From NCBI RefSeq assembly GCF_024970185.1, contig NZ_CP103965.1, forward strand, positions 4,026,001-4,090,000: a DNA stretch of 64,000 nt, read 5' to 3'. The stretch is from Pseudomonas sp. N3-W. Its GTDB lineage: Bacteria > Pseudomonadota > Gammaproteobacteria > Pseudomonadales > Pseudomonadaceae. The position numbers and the translations under genes are program-made. A model generated the notes under the pieces. That model had not been told where the DNA came from. It ran no database searches and was given only the letters and a program-made list of their open reading frames with translations. Shown here piece by piece: positions 1 to 7,500 of the stretch (positions are counted from its first letter, which is position 1; every line of letters starts with the position of its first letter).

Positions 1-1008
1 TACAACTGGTACGACTATATCGGCCCCACGACCCTGCACGACTTCAAGCGCGACACCGGCATCGTGCCGGTCTACGACACCTTCGACAGCGCCGAAGTAC
101 TGGAAGGCAAACTGCTGACCAGCCGCAGCGGCTACGACGTGGTGGTGGCGAGCAATTTCAGCCTGCCGACCCTGATCAAGGCCGGCGCCCTGCAACCGCT
201 TCCCCGCGCACAGATGCCGGGTTTCAAGAACATGGACGCCGACCTGCTGGCCAAACTGGCCAACAACGACCCCGGCAACCAATACGCCGTGCCGTACCTG
301 TGGGGCACCAATGGCATTGGCTACAACGTCGACAAGGTCCGCGCCGCACTCGGTGACAAGGCGCCCGTGGATTCCTGGGATTTGATTTTCAAGGAAGAAA
401 ACCTGGCCAAACTGGGCGACTGCGGCGTGGCGATGCTTGATTCGCCGTCGGAGATGTTGCCGGTGGCCCTCCATTATCTGGGCTTGCCGCCCAACAGCAC
501 CAACGCCCAAGACTACAAAAAAGCCGAGGCGCTGTTACTCAAGTTGCGCCCGCACATCGCCTACTTCAACTCGTCCAAATTCATCAGCGATCTGGCCAAC
601 GGCAATATCTGCGTCGCAGTGGGCTGGTCCGGGGCGATGCTGGAAGCCAAGACCAACGCGGAGCAGGCCGGCAATGGCGTGAAGATCGCCTACAGCTTGC
701 CCAAGGAAGGCGCTCCGGTGTGGTTTGACACGCTGGTCATGCTCAAGGACGCGCCGAATCCGCAGCAGGGACTGGCCTTTATCGACTACCTGATGCGCCC
801 CGAGGTCATCGCCCCGATCAGTGATCTTCTGAATTACCCCAACGGCAACCGCACCGCGACGCCGCTGGTGGCCGAAGCGACGCGCAACAACCCGGCGGTC
901 TACCCCTCGGCCGAGGCCATGGCCACGCTGTTTACCCTGCAACCCCTGCCGCCGGCGACCGAGCGCGTACGCACGCGGGTATGGAGCAAGGTCAAAAACG
1001 GCCAGTAA
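1..1008 (+). CDS. PotF/SpuD-like periplasmic solute-binding protein, 5' partial
   Basis: Periplasmic binding protein of the polyamine ABC-uptake family. The frame is open from the first base, so the start and signal peptide lie upstream; about 335 of the usual 365 residues are present. The opening motif reads YNWYDYI where E. coli PotF has NWSDYI, and the pocket motif GWSGDVWQA of PotF reads GWSGAMLEA. Two residues that contact the diamine in PotF (Ser38 and Asp247, numbering from memory) are therefore Tyr and Ala, while the acidic residue in WFDTLVM (Asp278) is kept. The family assignment is firm. The altered pocket and the aminopeptidase gene downstream suggest a ligand other than putrescine, which is inference. 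Confidence 0.9.
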   Translation, partial: YNWYDYIGPTTLHDFKRDTGIVPVYDTFDSAEVLEGKLLTSRSGYDVVVASNFSLPTLIKAGALQPLPRAQMPGFKNMDADLLAKLANNDPGNQYAVPYLWGTNGIGYNVDKVRAALGDKAPVDSWDLIFKEENLAKLGDCGVAMLDSPSEMLPVALHYLGLPPNSTNAQDYKKAEALLLKLRPHIAYFNSSKFISDLANGNICVAVGWSGAMLEAKTNAEQAGNGVKIAYSLPKEGAPVWFDTLVMLKDAPNPQQGLAFIDYLMRPEVIAPISDLLNYPNGNRTATPLVAEATRNNPAVYPSAEAMATLFTLQPLPPATERVRTRVWSKVKNGQ

Positions 1009-1024
1009 CCACACCGCAATCCCC

Positions 1025-1112
1025 GTGGGAGCGGGCTTGCCCGCGATGGGGCCAGCACTTCCAACAGGGACCGTGACCGGCGCATCGCTATCGCGGGCAA
1101 GCCCGCTCCCAC
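1025..1112. repeat. REP pair (inverted, BIME-like)
   Basis: GTGGGAGCGGGCTTGCCCGC is followed about 45 bp later by its inverted partner GCGGGCAAGCCCGCTCCCAC. It lies between the binding-protein gene and the aminopeptidase gene, where it could act as a 3' stabiliser or terminator. Confidence 0.9.
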
Positions 1113-1161
1113 AGGGGCCTGTGCCCGTCTGTGAATACTTGAACTGAAGATGAGAACACCC

Positions 1162-2277
1162 ATGAAACCACGTGCCCGCGACCTCAATATCCGCTTCGGC
1201 CAATTGCAACCCGGCCCGCTCAATGCCATCACCGATGTGCCCGGCGTACGCGTCGGCCACAGCAACGTGCGCGGCCTCAGCGCCCTTGGCCGCGACATCC
1301 ATACCGGCGTCACGCTGATCGAGCCGCGTGCCGGTTCAACCAATCAACAGCCGTGTTTTGCCGGGGTCCATGTACTCAACGGCAATGGCGATGCGACCGG
1401 CCTGGAATGGATTCGCGAAGCCGGCCTGCTGACCAGCCCTATTGCCTTTACCAACACCCATAGCCTGGGCGTGGTGCGCGACGCGCTGATTGCCCTGGAC
1501 CGTGAACAGCAGCCGGATGACGGCCGCCTCTACTGGAACATGCCTGTCGTGCTGGAAACGTTCGACGGCTTGCTCAACGACATCAACGGTTTTCACGTAA
1601 AGCCCGAACACGTCACCCAGGCCCTGCACTCAGCGGTGGGTGGTGCGGTCGCCGAAGGCAATGTCGGCGGTGGCAGCGGCATGATCTGCCATGAATTCAA
1701 GGGCGGCATCGGCACCTCGTCCCGGCGTCTGAGCCAAGCCCAGGGCGGCTGGACCGTCGGCGCCATCGTCCAGGCCAACCACGGCATCCGTCACGAACTG
1801 CGGGTCGATGGCTACCCGGTCGGGCGTTACATGGAACAGGTCGATTCGCCATTCCTCAAGGCTTCGTTGCCACATCCGGGCATGGGCTCGATTGTGGTCT
1901 GCCTGGCCACCGATGCGCCGTTGTTGCCGCACCAGTGCACACGCCTGGCCCAGCGCGCCAGCCTCGGCCTGGCCCGTACCGGGGGCGGCAACGAAGACCA
2001 CAGCGGTGACATCTTCATCGCCTTCGCCACTGGCAACCAGGTACCGCCCGCGGCCTATGAAGGCAAAGGCGCGCCAACCTGCGACAACCTGCGCATGGTC
2101 AACAATGATCACATCAGCGAACTGTTCCTGGCCGCCACCGAGGCGGTGGAAGAAGCGATCATCAATGCGTTGCTGGCTTCAGACACCACCCAGGGCAATG
2201 GCCACACAGTGCCGGGACTGGACGCCGCGACACTGCTCGACGCCTTGGCTCAGGCGGGATGGCCGGGAGTCCGGTAA
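1162..2277 (+). CDS. P1 family (DmpA/BapA-type) aminopeptidase
   Basis: Member of the P1 peptidase family, Ntn-type hydrolases that cleave themselves in two and act as L-aminopeptidase/D-esterase or beta-peptidyl aminopeptidase. The family opening ITDVPGVRVGHSNV lies near the N-terminus and GGGSGMICHEFKGGIGTSSR in the middle. The autocleavage Gly-Ser lies in PGMGSIVVCLATDAPLLP; Ser is about residue 243 and would be the new N-terminal nucleophile. About 371 residues, normal for the family. A second ATG 12 bases upstream is in frame; the downstream start was chosen because a GAG motif sits 7 bases before it. Its position behind a periplasmic binding protein suggests breakdown of an imported peptide or amide, which is inference. 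Confidence 0.85.
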   Translation: MKPRARDLNIRFGQLQPGPLNAITDVPGVRVGHSNVRGLSALGRDIHTGVTLIEPRAGSTNQQPCFAGVHVLNGNGDATGLEWIREAGLLTSPIAFTNTHSLGVVRDALIALDREQQPDDGRLYWNMPVVLETFDGLLNDINGFHVKPEHVTQALHSAVGGAVAEGNVGGGSGMICHEFKGGIGTSSRRLSQAQGGWTVGAIVQANHGIRHELRVDGYPVGRYMEQVDSPFLKASLPHPGMGSIVVCLATDAPLLPHQCTRLAQRASLGLARTGGGNEDHSGDIFIAFATGNQVPPAAYEGKGAPTCDNLRMVNNDHISELFLAATEAVEEAIINALLASDTTQGNGHTVPGLDAATLLDALAQAGWPGVR

Positions 2278-2360
2278 ACCCGTCGCCGCCATGGGGATTG
2301 GTCTACATTGAGTGAGTTTGCCCACGTTACGCCACTCACCCGCGATGACAGGAGCCCCCC

Positions 2361-3059
2361 ATGAGCGTGACCACCCAATGGATCGAGATCGACAGCGCCG
2401 ACGGTAAATTCGGCGCCTACCTGGCGATTCCCCATACCCGCAAAGGTCCGGGGATCGTGTTAATTCAAGAGATTTTCGGCGTCAATGAACACATCCGCTC
2501 GGTGGCCGAGCAGTACGCCGCTGATGGTTATCTGGTGATCGCCCCGGACCTGTTCTGGCGCAGTGGTCCGCGCATCGAGCTGGGCTACGACGAAGCCGGC
2601 TGGAAACGGGCGGTCGAGTTGATGAACGCCACCGACGTCGGCAAGGCGCAGACCGATATCAAACTGACCATCAACGCGCTGAAGGCCCAACCCGGTCTGG
2701 TAGGCGGCATCGCAGCCATCGGTTTCTGTTTTGGCGGCATGCTGGCCTACAACACCGCCGCCAACGGCCTGGTCGACGTGGCCATCGCCTATTACGGCGG
2801 CGGCATCCAGAACCAGCTGCAACGGGCCGATGAAATCAAGGTGCCGATGCTGATGCACTTCGGCGAACAGGACAGCCACATCCCGATGGATGCGGTGAAG
2901 AAAATCGCCGAGCGCTTCGAGAACAACGACGGCGTCGATATCCAGGTGTATCCGGGCGCCGAGCATGGTTTCAACTGCTCGCACCGCAGCAGCTACAACC
3001 AGCGAGCGTCGGTGGAGGCGCATGGCAATTCGCTGATATTCCTGAGCCAGAATCTATAA
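2361..3059 (+). CDS. Dienelactone hydrolase family protein
   Basis: Alpha/beta hydrolase of the dienelactone hydrolase (carboxymethylenebutenolidase) family, 232 residues and soluble. The nucleophile elbow is GFCFGG with Cys123. Asp171 (GEQDSHIP) and His202 (GAEHGFNC) complete the Cys-Asp-His triad, and the family Glu sits in QEIFG near residue 37. An ATG with GGAGCC just upstream defines the start. Many Pseudomonas carry such a gene outside chloroaromatic operons, so the true substrate is unknown. No catabolic partner is adjacent. Confidence 0.9.
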   Translation: MSVTTQWIEIDSADGKFGAYLAIPHTRKGPGIVLIQEIFGVNEHIRSVAEQYAADGYLVIAPDLFWRSGPRIELGYDEAGWKRAVELMNATDVGKAQTDIKLTINALKAQPGLVGGIAAIGFCFGGMLAYNTAANGLVDVAIAYYGGGIQNQLQRADEIKVPMLMHFGEQDSHIPMDAVKKIAERFENNDGVDIQVYPGAEHGFNCSHRSSYNQRASVEAHGNSLIFLSQNL

Positions 3060-3081
3060 CCCTGACACCACAACCCCCTTG

Positions 3082-3183
3082 TGGGAGCGACGGTGCGACG
3101 ATTCAACCTGCTCGCGAAGGCGGTATGTCATTCAACATTGATGTCGACTGACACGGCCTCTTCGCGAGCAAGCTCGCTCCCAC
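3082..3183. repeat. REP pair
   Basis: A degenerate left copy (GTGGGAGCGACGGTGCGACG then CTCGCGAAGG) faces a good right copy (TTCGCGAGCAAGCTCGCTCC). It lies between convergent genes. Confidence 0.75.
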
Positions 3184-3211
3184 CAGGTCATGTATTCAGC
3201 CTGAAAGTGCT

Positions 3212-3337
3212 TCAGTAATGGTGATACCCATACCCATAACGCCAGCAGCAAGCATGCGGATGGCCACCATAAAACACACACCCATTCAGACTCGCTACAA
3301 CCAGAGCACAGGCGATCAACTTCAGAAAACGGAACAT
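3212..3337 (-). CDS. Small Cys/His/Tyr-rich lipoprotein
   Basis: A 41-residue protein beginning MFRFLKLIACALVVASLNGC, a lipoprotein signal with lipobox LNGC. After the acylated Cys only about 21 residues remain, rich in Gly, Tyr, His and Cys (FYGGHPHACCWRYGYGYHHY). A longer frame runs upstream, but the internal ATG places the signal peptide correctly. No family is recognised. The mature peptide could bind metal or be a small envelope component. It faces the WxPGHW gene across a shared intergenic region. Confidence 0.6.
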   Translation of the reverse strand: MFRFLKLIACALVVASLNGCVFYGGHPHACCWRYGYGYHHY

Positions 3338-3569
3338 GGTCGGATCCTCATGGGTCAATGACAGGCCAGCAGCGCAGGTCTGCTGGCGGTTACTCATTGA
3401 ACGGGGCGGCGACGAAAATCCGTCGCGGTCTCTCCTACTTTCGATAGCCACCAAACCGTCGATCCCGACCTGACATTAATTTCATTTTCCCCGCGACGGA
3501 TTATTTCCCGGTCTAGCGTTCAACTCATCAACTGCATTCACATTCCGATGCAGGCCTTGAGGAGTTGTC

Positions 3570-3890
3570 ATGAACTTTATGCGCCCCCTGTTCACGTTGC
3601 GGCAGGTTCTGCTCGTGCCGTTGGCGCTCGCCGCGCTGGCGAGCACGCCGGTTTTTGCGCAGCCCCCCATGTACATCCAGCAGGCACCGCCGCCGATGCG
3701 TGCCGAGATGATGCCCGCGCCGCGCCCCGGTTATGCCTGGGATAACGGCCACTGGCGCTGGGATGGTCGCGGTTACGTCTGGGCACCCGGTCACTGGCAG
3801 CCCATGCGCCACGGCCACCGCTGGATGCCGGGACACTGGCAGGCACGCGGCCCGAACTGGTACTGGATCGAAGGCCACTGGGTCCGTTGA
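3570..3890 (+). CDS. YxWxPGHW-repeat exported protein
   Basis: A 106-residue exported protein. A signal peptide ends around VFAQPP. The mature part carries four related aromatic repeats (GYAWDNGHW, GYVWAPGHW, HRWMPGHW, WYWIEGHW), the pattern of YXWXPGHW/WXXGXW small envelope proteins found in many proteobacteria. Function unknown. GGAG upstream supports the start. A second member of the family lies 1.7 kb downstream, on the far side of the ECF sigma operon, suggesting an envelope-related locus. Confidence 0.8.
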   Translation: MNFMRPLFTLRQVLLVPLALAALASTPVFAQPPMYIQQAPPPMRAEMMPAPRPGYAWDNGHWRWDGRGYVWAPGHWQPMRHGHRWMPGHWQARGPNWYWIEGHWVR

Positions 3891-3930
3891 GTCCACGGAC
3901 GGCGACAAGGTTACAGGTGTGATGAATGAC

Positions 3931-3958
3931 CCGTGGCGAGGGAGCGCCCTCGCCACGG
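3931..3958. repeat. Perfect inverted repeat, possible terminator
   Basis: A 12-bp perfect stem CCGTGGCGAGGG/CCCTCGCCACGG with an AGCG loop lies downstream of the WxPGHW gene. There is no clear T-run, so it is either a REP-type hairpin or a weak bidirectional terminator. Confidence 0.6.
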
Positions 3959-4034
3959 GCTCTGTGCCAGAAATCAGCTCTGTCCTGCCGCCGCCCGCCC
4001 CCACTGATCCCGTCACAGGCCCGAGACTTGCCAT

Positions 4035-4616
4035 TTGAACGAAACCGATCCGGACGTTGAGTTGCTGGCCCGTATTGGCAACAACGAACCACAGGCCGTT
4101 AACGAGATGGTCACGCGCAAGCTGCCCCGTCTGCTGGCACTCGCCGGCCGCTTGCTGGGTGATGCCGATGAAGCCAGGGACGTGGCCCAGGACACGTTTT
4201 TGCGTATCTGGAAACAGGCTGGCCAATGGCGCAGCGGTCAGGCGCGCTTCGACACCTGGTTGCACCGGGTGGCGCTGAATCTGTGCTATGACCGCTTGCG
4301 CCGGCGCAAGGAACAGCCCCTGGCCGACAGCGATGAACTGCCCGAAGCCGTGGACCCCGCGCCGCTGCCGGACGAGCTACTGCAAGCCAGTGCCCAGAGC
4401 GACCTGATGGCCGCCGCGCTGGCCGCGTTACCCGAACGCCAGCGCGAAGCCATCGTGCTGCAGTACTACCAGGACCTGTCGAACATCGAGGCGGCGCAAC
4501 TGATGAACATTTCCGTCGATGCACTGGAAAGCCTGCTCTCCCGGGCCCGGCGCAACCTGCGTAATCACCTTGCCGAGTCCCGTGACGACACCGGCCCAAG
4601 GAGGGAAACAAGATGA
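4035..4616 (+). CDS. ECF-type RNA polymerase sigma factor
   Basis: Group 4 (ECF) sigma-70 factor, 193 residues. Region 2 is visible in ARDVAQDTFLRIWKQ (about residues 47-61) and FDTWLHRVALNLCYDRLRRR. Region 4 is the helix-turn-helix around LPERQREAIVLQYYQDLSN and MNISVDALESLLSRARRNLR. The likely start is TTG (TTGAACGAAACC). The last codon and stop overlap the start of the next gene by four bases (ATGA), so it is translationally coupled to its probable anti-sigma factor. The signal is unknown; the downstream Spy/CpxP-like protein hints at envelope or metal stress. Confidence 0.92.
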   Translation: MNETDPDVELLARIGNNEPQAVNEMVTRKLPRLLALAGRLLGDADEARDVAQDTFLRIWKQAGQWRSGQARFDTWLHRVALNLCYDRLRRRKEQPLADSDELPEAVDPAPLPDELLQASAQSDLMAAALAALPERQREAIVLQYYQDLSNIEAAQLMNISVDALESLLSRARRNLRNHLAESRDDTGPRRETR

Positions 4617-5053
4617 CGCCCGAACGCTTCCATCAGTTGGCCGATGCCTATGGCGCCGAGCTGCGACGCTGGCCCTCCGCCGAGCGCACCGGCGCCCAGG
4701 CCCTGCTCGACAGCGGCAATGCCCAGGCGTTGGCGACGTTGCATCAGGCGCGATTGCTCGATCGCCTGCTTGACAGCCATCAAGTGCCCGCAGCGTCACC
4801 GGCACTGGTGCGCAGCATCGTCGCCTCGGCCACGTTGACCCCGGCGCCGTCGTTCTGGCGGCGGCACATGGACTGGTGGTCAAAGGCCGGCTTTGTCGGC
4901 GTCGGGCTGGCGGGGATTGCCGCAGGCATGCTGGTGGTGTCGTTCGGACTGCCGCTGATGTTGCCGACCTCGTCCGAGGCGCTGCCGAGCATCTTTGAGC
5001 AAAGCGATGCGGATGTCGTCATGAGTATCAACGCCGAGGAGACCGACCAGTGA
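4613..5053 (+). CDS. Probable membrane anti-sigma factor
   Basis: 146 residues. The N-terminal ~90 residues are cytoplasmic and helical (MTPERFHQLADAYGAELRRW). One membrane segment follows around residues 95-120 (GFVGVGLAGIAAGMLVVSFG), then a short acidic tail outside. The gene overlaps the sigma gene upstream and the next gene downstream (GTGA), both by four bases. No zinc-binding HxxxCxxC motif is seen, so it is not a classic ZAS protein. The anti-sigma role is inferred from position, size and single-span topology. Confidence 0.7.
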   Translation: MTPERFHQLADAYGAELRRWPSAERTGAQALLDSGNAQALATLHQARLLDRLLDSHQVPAASPALVRSIVASATLTPAPSFWRRHMDWWSKAGFVGVGLAGIAAGMLVVSFGLPLMLPTSSEALPSIFEQSDADVVMSINAEETDQ

Positions 5054-5529
5054 CCCAGCCCACCCAGCATTTCAAGGCCGTTTTGGCGGTGTCCCTGGTG
5101 CTTAATGTGTTTTTGATCGGTGGCCTGGCCGGCGGCCTGTACCAATGGCACAACCAGGCCAAACCGGTGCAGAACCTGGCGCTGCCGCAACACGGCGTGC
5201 GTCAGGTGATGCTGCAATTGCCGCCTGCCAAGCGCCGGGAACTGCGGCAGATGCTGCGCCAGACCCGTGAGGACAACCAGGCGCTGATCGCCGACAGCCG
5301 TCAGGCCCGGCTCGACGTGATCCGCCAGTTGCAGGCACCAAATCTGGATCGCGGTGCGCTGGACAGCGACCTGGGCCGCGCCCGGGACGCCGACATCAGC
5401 CTGCGGGCCAAGGTCGACGCCAACATCGCCGACTTTGCCGCCACCTTGCCAACGGCTGAGCGGCAAACCCTGGCGGACTCGCTGTATGCCCGCAGCAATG
5501 TAAAAGCCAGGAACCCCAATAAGAACTGA
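5050..5529 (+). CDS. Periplasmic Spy/CpxP-like heavy-metal sensor family protein
   Basis: 159 residues with a GTG start that overlaps the preceding stop. An N-terminal anchor (AVLAVSLVLNVFLIGGLAGG) is followed by a helical, charged periplasmic domain with LPPAKRRELRQMLRQ and a second helix pair ending in LPTAERQTLADSLYAR. This is the layout of the periplasmic heavy-metal sensor/resistance family related to CpxP, Spy and CnrX. With the ECF sigma factor and membrane protein it makes a three-gene module like CnrYXH, where an X-type protein senses metal. The ligand is not predictable here. Confidence 0.7.
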   Translation: MTQPTQHFKAVLAVSLVLNVFLIGGLAGGLYQWHNQAKPVQNLALPQHGVRQVMLQLPPAKRRELRQMLRQTREDNQALIADSRQARLDVIRQLQAPNLDRGALDSDLGRARDADISLRAKVDANIADFAATLPTAERQTLADSLYARSNVKARNPNKN

Positions 5530-5616
5530 CGCGGCGCGACGGATTTTTCCGTACGCCGTTGTCCAACCTGTGAGCCCGTCAATCGGACGGGCCGGTTTCA
5601 CGCAAGGAATCAGGCA

Positions 5617-5832
5617 ATGCCTCGACTATTCAAAACTGCCCTCGTCGCCACGCTGCTGGCGGCGTCCCTGTCCGGCTGCATCGTCGAACCGCCGCACCGA
5701 CCGCATCGGCCGCCACCGATGGTGGAAGTGGTGCCGGTAATGCCGGCGCCGGGTTACCACTGGGTCGCCGGGCATTATCGCTGGCAGGCCAATCAATGGG
5801 TCTGGATGCCGGGGCATTGGCGGGCTTATTGA
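5617..5832 (+). CDS. YxWxPGHW-repeat lipoprotein
   Basis: 71-residue lipoprotein with lipobox LSGC at residues 17-20 (TLLAASLSGC). A proline/histidine stretch (PPHRPHRPPP) follows, then the repeat motifs GYHWVAGHYRW and QWVWMPGHW. It is a shorter relative of the protein upstream of the sigma gene. It starts 87 bp after the Spy-like gene on the same strand and may be co-transcribed with it. Function unknown. Confidence 0.75.
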   Translation: MPRLFKTALVATLLAASLSGCIVEPPHRPHRPPPMVEVVPVMPAPGYHWVAGHYRWQANQWVWMPGHWRAY

Positions 5833-5859
5833 GTCTGATCCAATACCAATGCGTGGCTG

Positions 5860-6350
5860 ATGGCCTCTTCGCGGGCAAGCCCGCTCCCACAGTGGACCGC
5901 GTTCATCTGAACCACCCCGTCTACCGTGGGAGCGGGCTTGCCCGCGAAGGCGTCGGAACATTCAACGCAAAACCTGAACGATTGATAGCCCCCACAGTGG
6001 ACCGCGTTCATCTGAACCACCCGGTCTACTGTGGGAGCGGGCTTGCCCGCGAAGGCGTCGGAACATTCAACGCAAAACCTGAACGATTGATATCCCCCAC
6101 AGTGGACCGCGTTCATCTGAACCACCCGGTCTACTGTGGGAGCGGGCCTGCCCGCGAAGGCGTCGGAACATTCAACGCAAAACCTGACAATTGATATCCC
6201 CCACAGTGGACCGCGTTCATCTGAACCACCCGGTCTACTGTGGGAGCGGCCTTGCCCGCGAAGGCGTCGGAACAGTCAGCGCAAAACCTGACAATTGATA
6301 TCCCCCACAGTGGACCGCGTTCATCTGAACCACCCGTCTACTGTGGGAGC
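5860..6350. repeat. Tandem REP array, left part
   Basis: About five copies of a ~106-bp unit. Each has a REP core (GTGGGAGCGGGCTTGCCCGC) followed by GCGTCGGAACATTCAACGC, AACCTGAACGATTGATA and CAGTGGACCGCGTTCATC. The array lies between convergent genes. It stops abruptly after GTGGGAGC, in the middle of a REP core, where the IS110 element begins. The continuation is on the other side of the element. Confidence 0.9.
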
Positions 6351-6373
6351 AACTGTCTTGCCCCTACCATTCG

Positions 6374-7291
6374 TCACCGCCATTCGGTGCCGTCTCGCAG
6401 CATGGCATTCAGCCTGATCAGCAGTATCCGCATGCAGGCGATGAGCGCGACTTTCGCGCTCTTGCCTCTCTCCCGTAGAGCCTCATAGCGCGCCTTGAAA
6501 TCTGCCTGATGGCGGATCACGACCCAGCAGGACATGTAGAGAGCACGTCTAACTCGGGCTCTTCCTCCGAAGATCTGACGTTTTCCGCTGTGATTGCCGC
6601 TGTCGTCATTGTAGGGTGCGATTCCCGCCAGGGCCGCAATCTCCCGGCGATCAAGCTCACCGAGCTCGGGCAAGTAAACCAGCAAACTGGCAGTAGCCAC
6701 CGTGCCGATGCCTTTAACAGAAATCAGCCGCTCGGCTTTTTCTGCATCCAGGTCGCGCATGCTTTGATTGATGGCTTTCTCGAGCTGCTTGATCTGCGTT
6801 TGCAGATAACGAATATGTTCTTTGATCGCTGTGATTGCAGTTGGCAACTGAGCCTGCTGAAGCCTGCGTTTGTTATCGTCCCGCTGCTGGACAAAGTGCT
6901 CGCGCAGTTGAACCAGCTCGCGCAGGGCTTCACGTTCAGGCGAAATGACTTTGTCACGAGACGCGTGCAGGACTTCGGCGAAATCAGCCAGAACAGCCGC
7001 GTCGATGGGGTCGGTCTTGGCATTCTTGCCCATTGCTACAGCGAAGGCCCTGGCCCGACGAGGATTGATCCTGAGCACGTTGAAGTTCGCGTCTTGCAAT
7101 GCCGCCATGACCCTTCGTTCATAGCCACCAGTGGCTTCCAGCAATACCCGACCGACCTCGTAACAACTCAAATGCTCGATCAGTTCAACAAAGCCTTGCG
7201 AAGTGTTTGAAACGTCGAAGCCTTCGTTCTGTGGCTGAACCCAGACAACGAGGTTTGTTTTAGAGATATCGATGCCGACCCAGGAAATCAT
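6374..7291 (-). CDS. IS110-family transposase (DEDD recombinase)
   Basis: 305 residues, full length for the family. The N-terminal RuvC-like domain shows the DEDD residues Asp8 (GIDISK), Glu52 (LLEATGGYE), Asp94 and Asp97 (KTDPIDAAVLADF). A coiled coil covers about residues 120-185. The C-terminal Tnp domain has LISVKGIGTVATASLL, LAGIAPYNDDSGNHSGKR, and GGRARVRRALYM; the Ser of DSG (residue 231) is the likely nucleophile. The frame appears intact. IS110 recombinases work with a bridge RNA encoded in the element, and one is visible in the leader just upstream. Confidence 0.95.
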   Translation of the reverse strand: MISWVGIDISKTNLVVWVQPQNEGFDVSNTSQGFVELIEHLSCYEVGRVLLEATGGYERRVMAALQDANFNVLRINPRRARAFAVAMGKNAKTDPIDAAVLADFAEVLHASRDKVISPEREALRELVQLREHFVQQRDDNKRRLQQAQLPTAITAIKEHIRYLQTQIKQLEKAINQSMRDLDAEKAERLISVKGIGTVATASLLVYLPELGELDRREIAALAGIAPYNDDSGNHSGKRQIFGGRARVRRALYMSCWVVIRHQADFKARYEALRERGKSAKVALIACMRILLIRLNAMLRDGTEWR

Positions 7292-7324
7292 GGCAAAACC
7301 CTCTTACACTCATGAGTGAGAGCG

Positions 7325-7462
7325 CTCTGGCTTTGCCCACGCTTGTGATTCGAGTGGCGCTCGTCCAACTGTTCGGGCTTATGGGCCAGAGTGGAAAGGT
7401 GGATGGCAGCTTTGCTCCCACTCGTGCTTTAAGCACCGCGGACTCACAGCTTGCCATCCACC
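7325..7462 (-). ncRNA. Predicted IS110 bridge RNA (structured core)
   Basis: Read on the minus strand, the transposase leader forms two stem-loops. The target loop is closed by GGTGGATGGCAAGCT (7448-7462) and AGCTGCCATCCACC (7398-7411). It has an inner hairpin GTGCTTAAAGCAC, a 5' guide AGTCCGC (7438-7444) and a 3' guide GTGGGAGC (7414-7421). The guides match the REP target AAGCCCGC/GCTCCCAC with one G-U wobble. The donor loop is closed by CTCTGGC/GCCAGAG (7385-7391, 7325-7331). It has an inner hairpin CGAGCGCCACTCG, a 5' guide ACAGTTG (7366-7372) and a 3' guide CACAAGC (7341-7347), matching the joined element ends ACAGTT-GC-TTGTG. Folding and pairing were done by eye; the RNA ends are not known. 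Confidence 0.85.
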
Positions 7463-7500
7463 CCTCTCACTTCAGAGTTTATCCCCTGATCTAGACACAA

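Larger units (their letters stand above)
6351..7500 (-). mobile_element. IS110-family insertion sequence inserted in a REP core
   Basis: An element of about 1150 bp, oriented on the minus strand. The REP array reads ...TGTGGGAGC before it and GCGGGCTTGCCC after it. Intact neighbours read GTGGGAGCGGGCTTGCCC, so the ends are fixed except for the shared GC. No terminal inverted repeats are seen, as expected for IS110. The transposase gene lies close to the right end (about 23 bp from it), and the 208-bp leader at the other end holds a predicted bridge RNA. This arrangement fits the IS110 group rather than the IS1111 group. Confidence 0.9.

Noticed and set aside
5796..6194. Open frame through the first REP array, and a similar one on the other strand
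   Set aside because: Repeat unit is close to a multiple of three over short stretches, so frames stay open by chance; products are repeat translations.
7374..7380. AAGCCCG in the IS110 leader as the REP guide
   Set aside because: It matches REP but lies in the stem base of the donor loop; the guide AGTCCGC sits at the correct place opposite GTGGGAGC in the target loop.
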